A program made the translations under genes and the position numbers. Positions 24,139 through 32,298 of a stretch of 33,620 nt of DNA are shown here, one piece after another. The notes beneath the pieces are model-generated. The model had not been told where the DNA came from and did no database searches. It saw nothing but the letters and a program-made list of their open reading frames with translations. The stretch covers positions 1-33,620 of the forward strand of contig DGYK01000057.1 in assembly GCA_002398365.1 (NCBI GenBank). The letters run 5' to 3'. This stretch comes from Flammeovirgaceae bacterium UBA5008. Its GTDB lineage: Bacteria; Bacteroidota; Bacteroidia; Cytophagales; Cyclobacteriaceae. The stretch's first letter is position 1; every line of letters starts with the position of its first letter.

Positions 24139-24209
24139 TTGATTTCTAATCTTATTCACTATGGGCGATCAAGTTTTGTAATTCCTGCACGAATATAATT
24201 AGAAATCAA
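24139..24209. repeat. 12-bp inverted repeat in the Crp/Fnr - serine hydrolase intergenic region
   Basis: TTGATTTCTAAT (24139-24150) and its exact reverse complement ATTAGAAATCAA (24198-24209), 47 nt apart. A second pair, CTTGAT (24134-24139) and ATCAAG (24168-24173), is nested and overlaps it. Both lie between divergent genes, so they could be regulator sites or a hairpin. Confidence 0.6.
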
Positions 24210-24285
24210 ATTCTCCATTTGGTGATTTTTTTACCAGAATAGCTTCCAATTATTTCCTATCTTGAGCTATTAATTTTTCATTTAT

Positions 24286-25506
24286 ATGAAGCTCATGCGA
24301 AAAATTGCTCTTGGGTTAGGCGTAGTGATTGCCATCATTGCATTGACCATCGTATTATTCTTCCGGCAGGAAGCCTACCAACTTTATAAAGTTGTGACTT
24401 TCTTTGATGCCGGAGCTATCTCCGAAAACTTTCGAGGTGTGAAGGATATCTTTCCAACTACAACGGTGCCGAAGCCGAAGCAGTCGCAGCCTTTCCCTGT
24501 GAGTTCACAACCCTATTCATTAATTGAAAACTTTCAAGCACACGATTCTGTTGTGGTGACGAAAGCATTTCTGGATCAAACGCTGACCGATGCATTGATT
24601 GTTATTCAACACGACACTATTCTATATGAATATTATGGCAACGGATTTACAGCAAGCGATCATCACATTGCTTGGTCCATGTCCAAGTCGGTGATCTCCG
24701 CGCTTTTTGGTATCGCCATTGCCGAAGGAAAAATTAAAAGCATCGACCAAACAGTTACGGATTACTTGCCCGATTTTGCCGGCACCGGTTATGATAAAGT
24801 ACGCATCAAAGATGTATTGCAAATGTCGTCCGGTGTGGGCTTCAATGAAGACTATGGCGATTTCAATTCCGACATTAATATTATGGGCCGCTACTTTGCA
24901 CTCGGCATGCCTATGGCCGACTTCTCAAAAAAGCTAAGACGGGAGCGTGAACCCGGAACCTACAATCACTATGTGAGCATCGACACGCAAGTATTGGGCA
25001 TGATTCTCACCAAAGCCACCGGAAAATCGATTACAGATTACATGAATGAAAAATTGTGGTCGCAGATCGGTGCCGAGTCAGAAGCCTATTGGATTAAAGA
25101 CAAATCCGGAATGGAGTTCGCGCTCGGAGGATTGAATGCCACCGCACGTGATTATGCAAAAATGGGTCAGCTCTTCTTAGATACTGGTAAGTGGCAAGGC
25201 CGCCAAGTGGTGCCACGCGAGTGGGTGCTTGCCTCCATCACACCCGATGCACCACACGTCATGCCCGGCAAGCGCGACAATGCAGTGCTGGCAGACGGCT
25301 ATGGATTTCAATGGTGGATTCCGGAAGGAAGCAAGGGAGAGTTTGATGCGCAAGGAATCTACGATCAATTTATTTATGTTGATCCACACAAAGACATGGT
25401 CATTATAAAGCTTTCTTCCAATTACCATTATAAAAAAGATCGCAAGCGGGTTTTTCATGATCTGGAAATTGCACTCTTCCGAAAAATTGTAGAACAAGCT
25501 AAATAG
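24286..25506 (+). CDS. Serine hydrolase, beta-lactamase/class C penicillin-binding family, membrane-anchored
   Basis: A 406-residue protein with an N-terminal signal anchor (about residues 6-26, IALGLGVVIAIIALTIVLFF) and an extracytoplasmic beta-lactamase-fold domain. The nucleophile motif is SMSK (Ser131, Lys134). The second catalytic motif is probably the Tyr of YNHYVSIDTQ, and a variant third motif lies around DAQGIYDQF. Such proteins are mostly esterases or peptidases, not resistance enzymes, and the substrate is unknown. The HAD gene follows after 13 nt and the GH97 gene after that, so all three may be one transcript. Confidence 0.85.
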   Translation: MKLMRKIALGLGVVIAIIALTIVLFFRQEAYQLYKVVTFFDAGAISENFRGVKDIFPTTTVPKPKQSQPFPVSSQPYSLIENFQAHDSVVVTKAFLDQTLTDALIVIQHDTILYEYYGNGFTASDHHIAWSMSKSVISALFGIAIAEGKIKSIDQTVTDYLPDFAGTGYDKVRIKDVLQMSSGVGFNEDYGDFNSDINIMGRYFALGMPMADFSKKLRREREPGTYNHYVSIDTQVLGMILTKATGKSITDYMNEKLWSQIGAESEAYWIKDKSGMEFALGGLNATARDYAKMGQLFLDTGKWQGRQVVPREWVLASITPDAPHVMPGKRDNAVLADGYGFQWWIPEGSKGEFDAQGIYDQFIYVDPHKDMVIIKLSSNYHYKKDRKRVFHDLEIALFRKIVEQAK

Positions 25507-25519
25507 TAAAAATAAAAAA

Positions 25520-26293
25520 ATGGCGCACGGACTATTGATCGATATGGATGGGGTGATTTACAGCGGTGATGCGCTCATCCCCGGAGCAGATAAATTTATT
25601 GCACGACTCCTCGAAGAGAAAATTCCTTTTTGTTTTATGACGAACAATAGCCAACGATCTCGGTTAGATGCTGTTCGCAAATTGGAGAAGCTAGGTATAA
25701 AAGTAAGTGAGGACCACGTGTATACGAGCGCCATGGCTACTGGTAAATTTTTGGCGAGCCAGATTCCTGGCGGAACCGCTTATGTTTTGGGCGAGGGAGG
25801 TTTGCTCTCCAGTTTACACGAGAATGGAATCTCGCTGGTAAATTCTGATCCTGATTTTGTAGTGCTGGGCGAAGGAAGAAATTTTACTTTAGAAATGGTG
25901 CAGAAAGCGGTGGACATGATTTTGGCAGGCGCCAAATTTGTGATCACTAATCGCGACCCATTGCCTAAAAAGAAAGGATGGGATAACCTCGGCATTGCAG
26001 CTACCAGCGCGATGATAGAAGAAGCCACTGGAGTGAAAGCGTTTGTAGTCGGAAAGCCAAGCCCGGTGATGATGCGCTCAGCACGAAAAGCCTTGGGTCT
26101 TGAAACTGCCGAGACAACTATCATTGGTGATACGATGGATACCGACATTCGTGGTGGTGTGCAGATGGGTTACAAAACCATTTTGGTATTGAGCGGAATC
26201 ACTAAACGTGAATCGCTTTCGCGGTATGCCTTCAAACCCGATTTAGTCATTGACTCGGTCAACGACCTGAAGTTGCCGTTGGCTTGGTGGTGA
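25520..26293 (+). CDS. HAD-IIA family phosphatase, NagD-like
   Basis: A 257-residue haloacid dehalogenase-superfamily hydrolase. Motif I is DMDGV (Asp8, Asp10), motif II is MTNNSQRS, motif III is the Lys of VVGKPSPVMM, and motif IV is GDTMDTDI. The C2 cap between motifs II and III is the NagD type. Members dephosphorylate nucleotides or sugar phosphates; the substrate is not evident. It starts 13 nt after the serine hydrolase gene and ends 28 nt before the GH97 gene. Confidence 0.88.
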   Translation: MAHGLLIDMDGVIYSGDALIPGADKFIARLLEEKIPFCFMTNNSQRSRLDAVRKLEKLGIKVSEDHVYTSAMATGKFLASQIPGGTAYVLGEGGLLSSLHENGISLVNSDPDFVVLGEGRNFTLEMVQKAVDMILAGAKFVITNRDPLPKKKGWDNLGIAATSAMIEEATGVKAFVVGKPSPVMMRSARKALGLETAETTIIGDTMDTDIRGGVQMGYKTILVLSGITKRESLSRYAFKPDLVIDSVNDLKLPLAWW

Positions 26294-26321
26294 GTTTTTT
26301 AGTCATCAATTGTTCACACGT

Positions 26322-28391
26322 ATGCGCATCTTAAAAATTACAAGCTTCTTGTTGTGCTTGTTGGGTATTGCAGCCCATGCACAAGACTTTACTATTCAGT
26401 CGCCTTCCCGCTCTATTCAATTACAAATTCGAAATGGCGAGCAAATCACATATCAGCTATTCTGCAAAAAGAAAGTAGTCATTCAACCTTCCACGCTAGG
26501 AATTGAATTCGCGAAGCCGCGCATTTTGCTCAACTCTTTTTCCGTAATCAAAGTAGATACATCCAGCGTAGCTCAGCAATGGTCTCCGGTGTGGGGAGAA
26601 GTGAGCAGCATCCGAAATCAGTATCGTGAAATTGCTTTGACATTACAGGACAAAAAAGGAACAAGCACGATTGTCAAAATTGTCTTCCGTGTGTTTAATG
26701 ATGGCATTGGCTTTCGCTACGAATTTCCAAATCAGCCATCATTGCAACATTTTATTGTTAAGGAAGAACATTCACAATTTGTCGTGGCAGGAAATCATAA
26801 AACCTTTTGGATTCCGGGCGACTTTGATTCGAATGAATATCCGTACAACACCACACGTCTTTCAGAAATAGATGCGCTCACTGCTGCTACCAAAGAGCCG
26901 GACATTGCCGTTAAATCGCTCATCGGAATTAATGCCGTTCAAACTCCTTTGCTGATGAAGAGTGACGATGGATTGTACATAAATTTACACGAAGCGGCAT
27001 TGATTAACTACCCTGCTATGCATTTGTTGCTCGATAAGGAGCGCTATACTTTCACCTCACAACTCACACCCGATGCCGTAGGCAACAAAGCTTATTTACA
27101 AACACCTTGCAAAACGCCATGGCGAACCATTGTGGTGAGCGACAGAGCGGCCGACTTATTAAACTCAAAACTCATTTTGAATTTGAATGAACCCACTGCA
27201 ATGAAGACGACCGATTGGATCAAGCCTCAAAAGTTTGTTGGCATGTGGTGGGAGATGCATGTGGGCAAAGCCAATTGGGACTTGGCTAGCGGAAAGCATG
27301 GAGCTAACACAGCCAACGTAAAAAAGTATATCGACTTTGCTGCGCGCTATCACTTTGATGGCGTGTTAGTGGAAGGCTGGAACCAGGGTTGGGAAGATTG
27401 GTTCGGCAATTGGAAAGAAAATGTGTTTGACTTCATCACGCCCTATCCCGACTACGATGTGAATGCACTTACCGCTTACGCGAAAGAAAAAGGCGTACGA
27501 TTAATCATGCACCATGAAACTTCCGGTTCAGCTACCAACTATGAACGATGGATGGATCCTGCTTTTCAATTTATGGTGTTGCATAACATGAATAGCGTAA
27601 AGACTGGTTATGTGGGAAGAATTATTCCTCGCGGAGAACATCACGATGGACAATGGATGGTGAACCATTACCAACGAGTAGTTGAAAAAGCCGCCTCGTA
27701 CAAAATCATGATTGATGCACACGAGCCGGTACACTCCACCGGATTACATCGCACATACCCTAATTGGTTAGCTTCAGAAGCGGCTCGCGGCAGTGAATTT
27801 AACAATGCTCCTGCTTTAGGAATTACACCCGAGCATACAACGATCTTGCCTTTCACACGGTTGATGGGTGGTCCAATGGATTTTACACCCGGGTTGTTTC
27901 ACTTTAAACTCAATCAATTTGAACCTTCACGAAAAACAGAAGTGCGCACGACACTCGCGAAGCAATTGGCATTGTATGTAACCATGTACAGTCCATTGCA
28001 AATGGCAGCAGACTTGCCGGAGAATTATGAAAAACATTTGGATGCCTTTCAATTTATTGTAGACGTGCCGGTAGATTGGAGCGACACTAAAATTCTAGAG
28101 GCAGAGCCGGGCGATTACATTACCATCGCGCGGAAAGCAAAACAAACAGGCGATTGGTTTTTGGGAGCTATCACAGATGAAAACAGTCGCGTGGCAGAAT
28201 GGTCACTCGATTTTCTATCAGCCGGCAAAAAATACGAAGCAATCATTTATCGCGATGCCGATAACAGCGATTGGCAAACCAATCCGGAAGCCTATCTAAT
28301 CGAAAAGAAAATCGTTACCGGCAAATCAAAACTAAAAATTAAACTGGCGAAGAGTGGCGGTTGTGCCATTCAGATTAAGCAAGTTAATTGA
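26322..28391 (+). CDS. Glycoside hydrolase family 97, SusB-like (probable alpha-glucosidase)
   Basis: A 689-residue secreted enzyme with signal peptide MRILKITSFLLCLLGIAAHA, cleaved before Gln21. An N-terminal beta-sandwich (about 22-290), a (beta/alpha)8 barrel (KFVGMWWEMHVGKANW onward) and a C-terminal beta domain follow, the GH97 layout. Glu399 (MHHETSG), Glu468 (IDAHEPV) and Glu492 (ARGSEF) have spacings of 69 and 24. These equal those I remember for SusB Glu439, Glu508 and Glu532, so the inverting alpha-glucosidase subgroup is likely. ATG 26322 is preferred to a TTG at 26310. No susC, susD or other starch gene is adjacent. Confidence 0.88.
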   Translation: MRILKITSFLLCLLGIAAHAQDFTIQSPSRSIQLQIRNGEQITYQLFCKKKVVIQPSTLGIEFAKPRILLNSFSVIKVDTSSVAQQWSPVWGEVSSIRNQYREIALTLQDKKGTSTIVKIVFRVFNDGIGFRYEFPNQPSLQHFIVKEEHSQFVVAGNHKTFWIPGDFDSNEYPYNTTRLSEIDALTAATKEPDIAVKSLIGINAVQTPLLMKSDDGLYINLHEAALINYPAMHLLLDKERYTFTSQLTPDAVGNKAYLQTPCKTPWRTIVVSDRAADLLNSKLILNLNEPTAMKTTDWIKPQKFVGMWWEMHVGKANWDLASGKHGANTANVKKYIDFAARYHFDGVLVEGWNQGWEDWFGNWKENVFDFITPYPDYDVNALTAYAKEKGVRLIMHHETSGSATNYERWMDPAFQFMVLHNMNSVKTGYVGRIIPRGEHHDGQWMVNHYQRVVEKAASYKIMIDAHEPVHSTGLHRTYPNWLASEAARGSEFNNAPALGITPEHTTILPFTRLMGGPMDFTPGLFHFKLNQFEPSRKTEVRTTLAKQLALYVTMYSPLQMAADLPENYEKHLDAFQFIVDVPVDWSDTKILEAEPGDYITIARKAKQTGDWFLGAITDENSRVAEWSLDFLSAGKKYEAIIYRDADNSDWQTNPEAYLIEKKIVTGKSKLKIKLAKSGGCAIQIKQVN

Positions 28392-28419
28392 TGGGGCACT
28401 CAATACGATACAATATTAA

Positions 28420-28455
28420 CTTCGTGAAATCTTTGTGACTTAGTGTCTTAGTGGC
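28420..28455 (+). repeat. Octanucleotide-periodic tract upstream of osmC
   Basis: Units CTTCGTGA, CTTTGTGA, CTTAGTGT and CTTAGTGG, the last three directly adjacent (28431-28454). Phrases of this kind recur between genes in many Bacteroidota genomes as I remember them. No role is known. The remaining gap 28392-28548 shows no gene. Confidence 0.5.
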
Positions 28456-28548
28456 GAAACTCTCTACTGTTATTCTTAGATAAACAGCTATTACCGAACT
28501 TTTCCTCAAGCTATTTGTTAAACAAGTCAACACTAAAAACATACAACT

Positions 28549-28959
28549 ATGAAACGAACCGCATCCGCACATTGGGAAGGAGATTTGAAAACTGGAAAAG
28601 GGCACATCTCTTCACAAAGCACCGTTCTCAACAACACCCAGTTTTCATTCAAAACACGATTTGAAGATGGAATTGGCACTAATCCCGAAGAGTTATTGGC
28701 TGCCGCGCATGCTGGCTGTTTTACCATGGCTGTTGGTGCAGCACTGACTCAAGCCGGCACTCCTGCTACTTCACTCGATACCGTAGCAACTCTTAATCTG
28801 GAAGGATTAGACATTACCGGTATTCATCTTTCTATCCAAGGAAAAGTACCCGGCATCAGCGCGGAGCAATTTGCGGAATACACCAAAGGCGCGGAGAAAA
28901 ATTGCATTATCTCTAAAGCATTGAAAGTCAACATAACTTCTGAATCTCAGTTGCTCTAA
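28549..28959 (+). CDS. osmC: OsmC family peroxiredoxin
   Basis: A 136-residue OsmC-type thiol peroxidase that reduces organic hydroperoxides. The two catalytic cysteines are Cys57 in LLAAAHAGCFTMAV and Cys119 in GAEKNCIISKAL. The N terminus MKRTASAHWEGDLKTGKGHIS and the TNPEELL motif are family features. Length matches OsmC of E. coli. It is upstream of the leu operon, separated by 184 nt of structured sequence. No promoter box of the standard type was found in its short leader. Confidence 0.9.
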   Translation: MKRTASAHWEGDLKTGKGHISSQSTVLNNTQFSFKTRFEDGIGTNPEELLAAAHAGCFTMAVGAALTQAGTPATSLDTVATLNLEGLDITGIHLSIQGKVPGISAEQFAEYTKGAEKNCIISKALKVNITSESQLL

Positions 28960-28983
28960 TCATCAACTAACACTCGTAAGCGA

Positions 28984-29048
28984 ATAATTTTTTCTGCGAA
29001 AAGCAATCGCAAGTCGTAGAAAAATTATCATCTTCGTAACGATAATTT
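28984..29048 (+). promoter_or_regulatory. Alternative hairpins in the leu operon leader
   Basis: The stretch at 28984-28998 (ATAA, T6, CTGCG) pairs with CGTAGAAAAATTAT (29015-29028) over 14 bp with one bulge and one G-U. Part of the second strand, AAATTATC (29022-29029), can instead pair with GATAATTT (29041-29048). The two folds exclude each other and lie just upstream of a terminator-like hairpin. There is no ATG, GTG or TTG start in this leader, so a leader-peptide mechanism is not supported here. Confidence 0.45.
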
Positions 29049-29058
29049 AATATCAAAT

Positions 29059-29105
29059 CAGTCGCCCCGTCAATCACAAAATGATGACGGGGCGATTGCA
29101 TTTTA
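29059..29105 (+). terminator. Terminator-like hairpin ahead of leuC
   Basis: CAGTCGCCCCGTCA (29059-29072) pairs with TGACGGGGCGATTG (29085-29098) over 14 bp with one G-U and a 12-nt loop. It is followed by CATTTTAAA, a weak T-tract. It may end osmC transcription or control entry into the leu operon. It lies 38 nt before the leuC ATG, much like the hairpin ahead of ilvE. Confidence 0.65.
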
Positions 29106-29143
29106 AAGGCATAGCGCCAAACTAACAGTTGTTGAATAGACTC

Positions 29144-30559
29144 ATGAGCCAACAAAAACCACGTACAATTTTTGAAAAAATATGGGATGCCCACGTAGTG
29201 AAGCGTGCTGATGGTTATCCGGATGCTTTATTTATCGATCGGCACTTTATTCATGAAGTGACCAGCCCGCAGGCATTTGATGGATTGCGTAAAAGAAACA
29301 TTCCGGTTTTCAATACCAATCGCACCACGGCTACGGCCGATCATAATGTACCGACTAAAGATCAACATCTTCCTATCAAAGAAGTGTTGAGCCGCCATCA
29401 GGTAGAAACATTGAGAAAAAATTGTCAGGAGTTTGGTGTAGAGTTATATGACTTAGGTCATCCTTATCAAGGTATCGTTCACATCATTGGTCCGGAGTTA
29501 GGTTTAACACAACCGGGCATGACGATTGTGTGTGGCGATAGTCATACCAGCACGCACGGTGCATTCGGCAATATTGCATTTGGTATTGGCACAAGTGAGG
29601 TGGAACAAGTATTGGCTACGCAGTGCATTTTGCAATACCGACCCAAAACCATGAAGATTGAAATCAATGGTGCATTAGCAAAGGGTGTGGTCAGCAAAGA
29701 CATTATTCTTTATATCATTTCGAAAATTTCAGCCAGTGGAGCCACTGGCTTTTTTGTGGAATACGCTGGCGATACCATTCGCAATCTTTCGATGGAAGCG
29801 CGTATGACGATCTGCAACATGAGTATTGAAATGGGTGCACGCGGTGGTTTGATTGCTCCCGATGAAACTACATTCAATTACATGCGTGGAAGAAAGTTTG
29901 CACCACAAGGCGAAGCGTTCGAACAAAAAGTAGCGGAATGGAAAAAATTAGCTACGGATGAGGGCGCCATATACGATGTGGTGTTGCAATACGATGCAGC
30001 TGACATCGCACCCATGATTACCTACGGCACCAATCCGGGCATGGGCATGAAAGTCACTGATCGAATTCCAACCGTAGAAGAGTTAAAAGAAATTTCGGAG
30101 CACGCTTCATTCAAAAAATCATTGGAGTACATGGGGCTCGAACAAGGTGCTTCATTGTTAGGCAAAGCTGTTGATTACGTCTTCATCGGTAGTTGTACCA
30201 ACGCACGCATCGAAGATTTGCGCCTGGTTGCCGACATGGTGAAAGGAAAAAAGAAAGCGGAGAATGTAGAAGTGTGGGTGATACCCGGCTCGAAACAAGT
30301 AGAGGCACAAGCCATCAGTGAAGGCCTGAATAAAATTTTTGAAGCGGCAGGGTTCGAATTACGAAGCCCGGGTTGTTCAGCATGTTTAGGAATGAACGAA
30401 GACAAAGTGCCTGCAGGAAAATATTGCATCAGTACATCCAACCGCAACTTTGAAGGCAGACAAGGTCCGAAGTCGCGTACTTTTTTGGCGAGCCCATTGA
30501 GCGCAGCGGCAGCTGCCATCACCGGACGAGTAACGGATGTGAGAGAATTAATCAATTAG
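29144..30559 (+). CDS. leuC: 3-isopropylmalate dehydratase, large subunit
   Basis: A 471-residue aconitase-family subunit that, with LeuD, converts 2-isopropylmalate to 3-isopropylmalate. The [4Fe-4S] ligands are in VFIGSCTNARIEDL and in PGCSACLGMNEDK. VCGDSHTSTHGAFG and FNTNRTTATADHNVPT (similar to the usual DHNVPT) are also diagnostic. ATG 29144 (MSQQKPRTIFEKIWDAHVV) is chosen over an in-frame TTG at 29129. It is the first leu gene and its stop lies 5 nt from leuD. Confidence 0.95.
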   Translation: MSQQKPRTIFEKIWDAHVVKRADGYPDALFIDRHFIHEVTSPQAFDGLRKRNIPVFNTNRTTATADHNVPTKDQHLPIKEVLSRHQVETLRKNCQEFGVELYDLGHPYQGIVHIIGPELGLTQPGMTIVCGDSHTSTHGAFGNIAFGIGTSEVEQVLATQCILQYRPKTMKIEINGALAKGVVSKDIILYIISKISASGATGFFVEYAGDTIRNLSMEARMTICNMSIEMGARGGLIAPDETTFNYMRGRKFAPQGEAFEQKVAEWKKLATDEGAIYDVVLQYDAADIAPMITYGTNPGMGMKVTDRIPTVEELKEISEHASFKKSLEYMGLEQGASLLGKAVDYVFIGSCTNARIEDLRLVADMVKGKKKAENVEVWVIPGSKQVEAQAISEGLNKIFEAAGFELRSPGCSACLGMNEDKVPAGKYCISTSNRNFEGRQGPKSRTFLASPLSAAAAAITGRVTDVRELIN

Positions 30560-30564
30560 AAAGA

Positions 30565-31149
30565 ATGAAGGAAAAATTCACTACGCTAAAAACCACGGCA
30601 GTTCCTCTGCCGAATGAAAATATTGATACCGATCAGATTATTCCTGCTCGCTTTCTGAAGGCTACCACGCGTGAAGGCTTTGGCGATAATTTGTTTCGTG
30701 ACTGGCGCTACGATGCGGACAACAATCCGATTGCCAGTTTTGTATTGAACGACAAAAAATACAGTGGCAAAATTTTAGTAGCCGGAAAAAATTTCGGTTG
30801 TGGTAGCAGCCGCGAACATGCTGCCTGGGCAATTTACGACTTCGGATTTCGCGTAGTAGTGTCCAGTTTTTTTGCCGACATCTTTAAAAACAATGCACTC
30901 AACAATGGCTTGTTGCCCATTGTAGTGTCCGATGGATTTTTAAAACAAATGTTGGAAGCCATTGAGCTAAATCCTAAAACAGAAGTTGTCGTGGATCTGG
31001 TGAACCAGATCATGCAAGTAGGTGCAGTAAAAGAATCGTTTGAAATCAATGCCTACAAAAAAACATGTCTGATGAATGGCTATGACGACATTGATTACCT
31101 ACTCAGTTTAAATCAGGAGATCAAAGCATTTGATGTAGCACATAGTTAG
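30565..31149 (+). CDS. leuD: 3-isopropylmalate dehydratase, small subunit
   Basis: A 194-residue swivel-domain partner of LeuC. Visible landmarks are PLPNENIDTDQIIPARFLK, GKILVAGKNFGCGSSREHAAWAIYDFGFRVVVSSFFADIFKNNALNNGLLPI (in pieces) and a helical tail. Length is typical. It lies 5 nt after leuC and 6 nt before leuB, so the three are surely co-transcribed. Confidence 0.95.
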   Translation: MKEKFTTLKTTAVPLPNENIDTDQIIPARFLKATTREGFGDNLFRDWRYDADNNPIASFVLNDKKYSGKILVAGKNFGCGSSREHAAWAIYDFGFRVVVSSFFADIFKNNALNNGLLPIVVSDGFLKQMLEAIELNPKTEVVVDLVNQIMQVGAVKESFEINAYKKTCLMNGYDDIDYLLSLNQEIKAFDVAHS

Positions 31150-31155
31150 TAAGCG

Positions 31156-32253
31156 ATGAAAAAGAAAATAATAATCCTTCCCGGAGACGGCATCGGCAAA
31201 GAAGTAACAGCCGAAGGAAAAAAAGTATTGATAAAAATTGCGGAGTTGTTCGACCATCAATTTGAATTTGGCGAAGCTGCCATCGGCCACGATGCAATTG
31301 AGGCTACCGGCAATCCGCTGCCCGATGAAACATTGGCCAAACTAAAAAACTGCGATGCGATTTTATTCGGAGCCGTTGGTCATCCAAAATACGATAACGA
31401 CCCGACTTTAAAAGTAAGACCAGAACAAGGCTTATTAAAAATGCGCAAAGAGTTGGGATTGTATGCCAACCTGCGCCCGATCAAATTATTTGATGAGTTG
31501 TTGGAAGCTTCCAGCATCAAACCGGAAATATTGAAAGGCTCCGACATACTTTTCTTTCGCGAGTTGACAGGCGATGTGTACTTCGGAGAGAAAGGCCGCA
31601 AAGACGATGGCAACACCGCCTACGATTTGATGATCTATCAAAAGTATGAAGTCGAGCGCATCGCACACAAAGCATTTCAGGCTGCCCGCACACGTAGAAA
31701 GAAGGTGACATCTGTCGATAAAGCCAATGTGTTGGAAAGCTCACGCTTGTGGAGACAGGTAGTCACTGAAATAGCCAAGGCATATCCCGATGTAGACTTG
31801 GAACATCAGTTTGTGGATTCATCTGCGATGAAGCTGATTCAAAATCCACGCAGCTTCGATGTTGTCCTCACCGGAAATTTATTTGGCGATATCCTCACCG
31901 ATGAGGCCTCACAAATCGCTGGCTCCATGGGTATGTTAGCTTCTGCCTCTGTGGGCGACACAGTAGGATTGTACGAACCCATTCACGGAAGTGCGCACGA
32001 CATCACCGGCAAAGGAATTGCCAATCCACTGGCATCGATTCTGTCAGTAGCATTAATGCTCGATATTTCTTTTGGCTTGAAGGAAGAATCCGACACAGTC
32101 ATCAAAGCCGTTGAAGAAACACTGAAGCAAGGGCTGCGCACAGCAGACATAGCTGATGCTAAAACGAACAAAGAAAAAATATTGAACACCCAAAAAATGG
32201 GCGATCAGGTAATTAAGCAAATGGAAAAAGTAGGTAGTAGACAAGTAGCATAG
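31156..32253 (+). CDS. leuB: 3-isopropylmalate dehydrogenase
   Basis: A 365-residue NAD-dependent beta-decarboxylating dehydrogenase that forms 2-oxoisocaproate. Visible are IILPGDGIGKEVTAEG, the substrate arginines in LGLYANLRPI and FFRELTGDVYFGEKG, the catalytic Lys in VDKANVLESSRLWR, the metal-binding LTGNLFGDILTDEA, and the NAD loop EPIHGSAHDITGKGIANP. Length is normal. leuA follows after a 45-nt gap filled by a heptad repeat. Confidence 0.95.
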   Translation: MKKKIIILPGDGIGKEVTAEGKKVLIKIAELFDHQFEFGEAAIGHDAIEATGNPLPDETLAKLKNCDAILFGAVGHPKYDNDPTLKVRPEQGLLKMRKELGLYANLRPIKLFDELLEASSIKPEILKGSDILFFRELTGDVYFGEKGRKDDGNTAYDLMIYQKYEVERIAHKAFQAARTRRKKVTSVDKANVLESSRLWRQVVTEIAKAYPDVDLEHQFVDSSAMKLIQNPRSFDVVLTGNLFGDILTDEASQIAGSMGMLASASVGDTVGLYEPIHGSAHDITGKGIANPLASILSVALMLDISFGLKEESDTVIKAVEETLKQGLRTADIADAKTNKEKILNTQKMGDQVIKQMEKVGSRQVA

Positions 32254-32260
32254 GCAACTA

Positions 32261-32295
32261 TTCTAAGTTCTACATTCTGAATTCTAACTTCTAAT
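32261..32295 (+). repeat. Five-unit heptanucleotide tandem repeat before leuA
   Basis: TTCTAAG, TTCTACA, TTCTGAA, TTCTAAC and TTCTAAT in direct tandem, 35 nt in all. The tract ends 3 nt before the leuA ATG and thus fills the place where a ribosome would bind. It has the same 7-nt period as the tracts before ilvD and ilvN but a different unit. Confidence 0.8.
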
Positions 32296-32298
32296 TTT

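Noticed and set aside
28967..29194. A 75-residue minus-strand ORF across the leu leader.
   Set aside because: It overlaps the leuC start and runs through the hairpins, which explains the sequence better. No family was recognised.
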